Below, piece after piece: positions 62,283-64,000 of a stretch of 64,000 nt of DNA (positions are counted from its first letter, which is position 1; every line of letters starts with the position of its first letter). The position numbers and the translations under genes are program-made. The notes below the pieces were generated by a model. That model was not told where the DNA came from and did not search any database. It saw nothing but the letters and a program-made list of their open reading frames with translations. Source of the stretch: Hyphomicrobiales bacterium (GTDB lineage Bacteria > Pseudomonadota > Alphaproteobacteria > Rhizobiales > Rhizobiaceae). Where the stretch lies: the NCBI GenBank assembly GCA_900467745.1, contig UBQW01000022.1:1-64000 (forward strand), given 5' to 3'.

Positions 62283-64000
62283 TCACTCCAGCGCCTCGGC
62301 AATCAGATCGTCCGCGGCCTCCGCCAGCAGAACATCCTGCGCCTCGCCATGCACATGCTCCTTGCCGATCTCCAGCATCACGGGCACGGCGAGCGGCGAG
62401 ATATGCTCCAGCGGGCGGTGGGTGATGTGCCCCTTGATTCGCTTCAGCATATCCCCAAGACGACCGATGTCCAAAAGCCCGGTCGCCGCATCCTGCCGCG
62501 TCGCCTGCAGCAGGATGTGGTCGGGCTCATGGGTTCGGAGCACGTCGTAGATCAGATCGGCGGAAACCGTCACCTGCCGGCCGCTCTTTTCCTTGCCCGG
62601 GTGCCGGCGCTCGATCAAGCCTGCAATCACGGCGCAATTGCGGAAGGTCCGCTTCAAAAGGAAGGATTCGTCGAGCCAGCTTTCGAGATCGTCGCCCAGC
62701 ATGTCCTCGTCGAAGAGATCGGAGAGGCTGAGCCGGCCGGTCGAGATCATCCGCCCCATATCCTCCAACCCCCATATGCCGAGCGAATAGTCGGTGGCGA
62801 CGAAGCCGAGCGGCTTGGCGCCAGCGCGTTCCAGCCGGCGGGTCAAAAGCATGCCGAGCGTCTGGTGCGCCAGCCGCCCCTCGAACGGATAGGCCACCAT
62901 GTAGCAGCGGCTGCCGCGCGGGAAGGTTTCGATCAGCAGCTCATCGCGCTTCGGCAGGATCGATTTCTCCTTCTGGATCGCCAGCCAGTCGCGCACCTGA
63001 TCCGGCAGCCGGTGCCAGCGGTCGGGATCGTCGAGCATCGAGCGCACCTGGTCGGCGAGATAGGTGGAGAGTGGAAACTTGCCGCCGGCATAGGAGGGTA
63101 TCTTCGGGTCGTTGGAATAGGCCTGGCTGGCCAGCGCCTCGTTCTCGCGGATACCCTCGAAGCGCAGCACCTTGCCGGAGAAGATGAAGGTATCGCCGGG
63201 CGAAAGCTGCTCGAAGAAATACTCTTCCATCTTGCCGAGCGTCGCCCCGCCGCGCCCGATGCGGCCGCCTTCTCCCCGCTTCACCATCTTCAGGTTCAGC
63301 ATCGGGCTCTCGACGATGGTGCCGAGGTTCAGCCGATATTGCTGCGCCACCTGCGGATTGGAAACGCGCCAGCGCCCCTCCTTCGTCTTGCGGATGCGGG
63401 CATAGCGCTCATAGGTGCGCAGCGCATAGCCGCCGGTGGCGACGAAATCGACGATCCGCTCGAAGGTCTCCCAGGAAAGATCAGCATAGGGCGAGGCGCT
63501 GATGATCTCGTCATAGAGTTCCAGCATGTCGAACGGCTCGGCGCAGGCCATGCCGAGAACATGCTGGGCGAGCACATCGAGCGCGCCGCGCCCGATCGGC
63601 GGCGTGTCCTGCGCGCCGATGTAGTTGGCGTCGAGTGCCGCCTGGCACTCCATCACCTCGAAGCGGTTGGCGGGAACCAGGATCGCCTTGGATGGCTCGT
63701 CCATCCGGTGGTTGGCGCGGCCGATGCGCTGCGCCAGCCGCGAGGCGCCCTTCGGCGCGCCCACATGGATGACCAGATCGACATCGCCCCAGTCGATGCC
63801 GAGATCGAGCGTCGAGGTGGCGACCACGGCGCGCAGCCGGTTCGCCGCCATCGCCGCCTCCACCTTGCGCCGCTGACCGACATCGAGCGAGCCGTGATGC
63901 AGGGCGATCGGCAGATTGTCGTCGTTGGCGGTCCAGAGCTCCTGAAACAGCATCTCCGCCTGGCTGCGGGTGTTGACGAAGAGCAGCGTCGTCTGGTGCT
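62283..64000 (-). CDS. Ligase-associated DNA damage response DEXH-box helicase, Lhr-like (5' end outside window)
   Basis: The C-terminal 572 residues of an Lhr-type superfamily 2 helicase. Helicase C motifs are FVNTRSQAEMLFQEL, VATSTLDLGIDWGDVDLVIHVGAPKG and SRLAQRIGRANHRMDEPSKAILVP (motif VI arginines). Lhr-specific C-terminal parts follow. DNA translocase for repair, by family. The start and the Walker A half lie beyond the right edge. Same strand as pdeM, with a 180-base repeat region between them. Confidence 0.9.
   Translation of the reverse strand, partial: HQTTLLFVNTRSQAEMLFQELWTANDDNLPIALHHGSLDVGQRRKVEAAMAANRLRAVVATSTLDLGIDWGDVDLVIHVGAPKGASRLAQRIGRANHRMDEPSKAILVPANRFEVMECQAALDANYIGAQDTPPIGRGALDVLAQHVLGMACAEPFDMLELYDEIISASPYADLSWETFERIVDFVATGGYALRTYERYARIRKTKEGRWRVSNPQVAQQYRLNLGTIVESPMLNLKMVKRGEGGRIGRGGATLGKMEEYFFEQLSPGDTFIFSGKVLRFEGIRENEALASQAYSNDPKIPSYAGGKFPLSTYLADQVRSMLDDPDRWHRLPDQVRDWLAIQKEKSILPKRDELLIETFPRGSRCYMVAYPFEGRLAHQTLGMLLTRRLERAGAKPLGFVATDYSLGIWGLEDMGRMISTGRLSLSDLFDEDMLGDDLESWLDESFLLKRTFRNCAVIAGLIERRHPGKEKSGRQVTVSADLIYDVLRTHEPDHILLQATRQDAATGLLDIGRLGDMLKRIKGHITHRPLEHISPLAVPVMLEIGKEHVHGEAQDVLLAEAADDLIAEALE

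Overview
This 64 kb window is a chromosomal segment of an alphaproteobacterium of the Rhizobiaceae (Rhizobium, Agrobacterium, Sinorhizobium type). The evidence is high G+C content, the gene order ppk2 / phoR-pstSCAB-phoU-phoB known from Sinorhizobium, the cell-cycle regulator GcrA with CcrM-type GANTC sites, a SAM-II riboswitch on metZ, EcfG-type stress promoters and a CTTGAC-N17-CTATAT-like housekeeping promoter. No phage, insertion sequence or CRISPR array is visible. Both ends are inside genes: a MocR-type regulator on the left and a ligase-associated helicase on the right.

Layout. (1) 1-7.2 kb: partial mocR-type gene divergent from an EamA permease, a 47-residue basic protein, pgi, a probable small RNA, fadD, and a PRC-barrel stress protein with an EcfG promoter. 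(2) 7.2-14 kb: a six-gene minus-strand operon with an OsmU/YehZYXW-type osmoprotectant transporter, a glyoxalase-fold enzyme and a GH2 beta-mannosidase; cutC follows on the plus strand. (3) 14.9-24.2 kb: a sugar locus, probably L-fucose or a related 6-deoxy sugar. It holds a ribose-type ABC transporter, a Zn alcohol dehydrogenase, a FucU/RbsD mutarotase, an aldo/keto reductase, a UxaA-family dehydratase and a divergent GntR regulator with two winged-helix domains. Two 21-bp boxes tie its two transcription units together. (4) 24.2-28.1 kb: a 38-residue membrane peptide, a flagellin with a duplicated variable region, tRNA-Thr and a nitronate monooxygenase. (5) 28.3-38.5 kb: a membrane protein, ppk2 and the complete phosphate regulon core with an upstream Pho box. 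(6) 38.5-47.5 kb: gcrA with a dense control region, argD-argF-hslO, apaG, metZ, dcd, tRNA-Gly, a proline-racemase-family protein and a small EcfG-controlled gene. (7) 47.5-64 kb: a chemotaxis receptor, a family 2 glycosyltransferase, small periplasmic and regulatory proteins, pyrD, a MATE exporter, a TPR methyltransferase, a YitT protein, pdeM and the helicase.

How the parts work together. The phosphate block is a self-contained sensor (PhoR, PhoU), response regulator (PhoB), transporter (PstSCAB) and polyphosphate kinase (PPK2). The sugar block combines uptake, anomer interconversion, oxidation, dehydration and its own regulator. The most interesting non-coding signals are the candidate anti-Shine-Dalgarno small RNA between pgi and fadD, the paired boxes in the sugar locus, the CtrA/GANTC region upstream of gcrA, the SAM-II transcription attenuator, and two EcfG promoters. 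All functions come from reading the sequence by eye; no database search was run.
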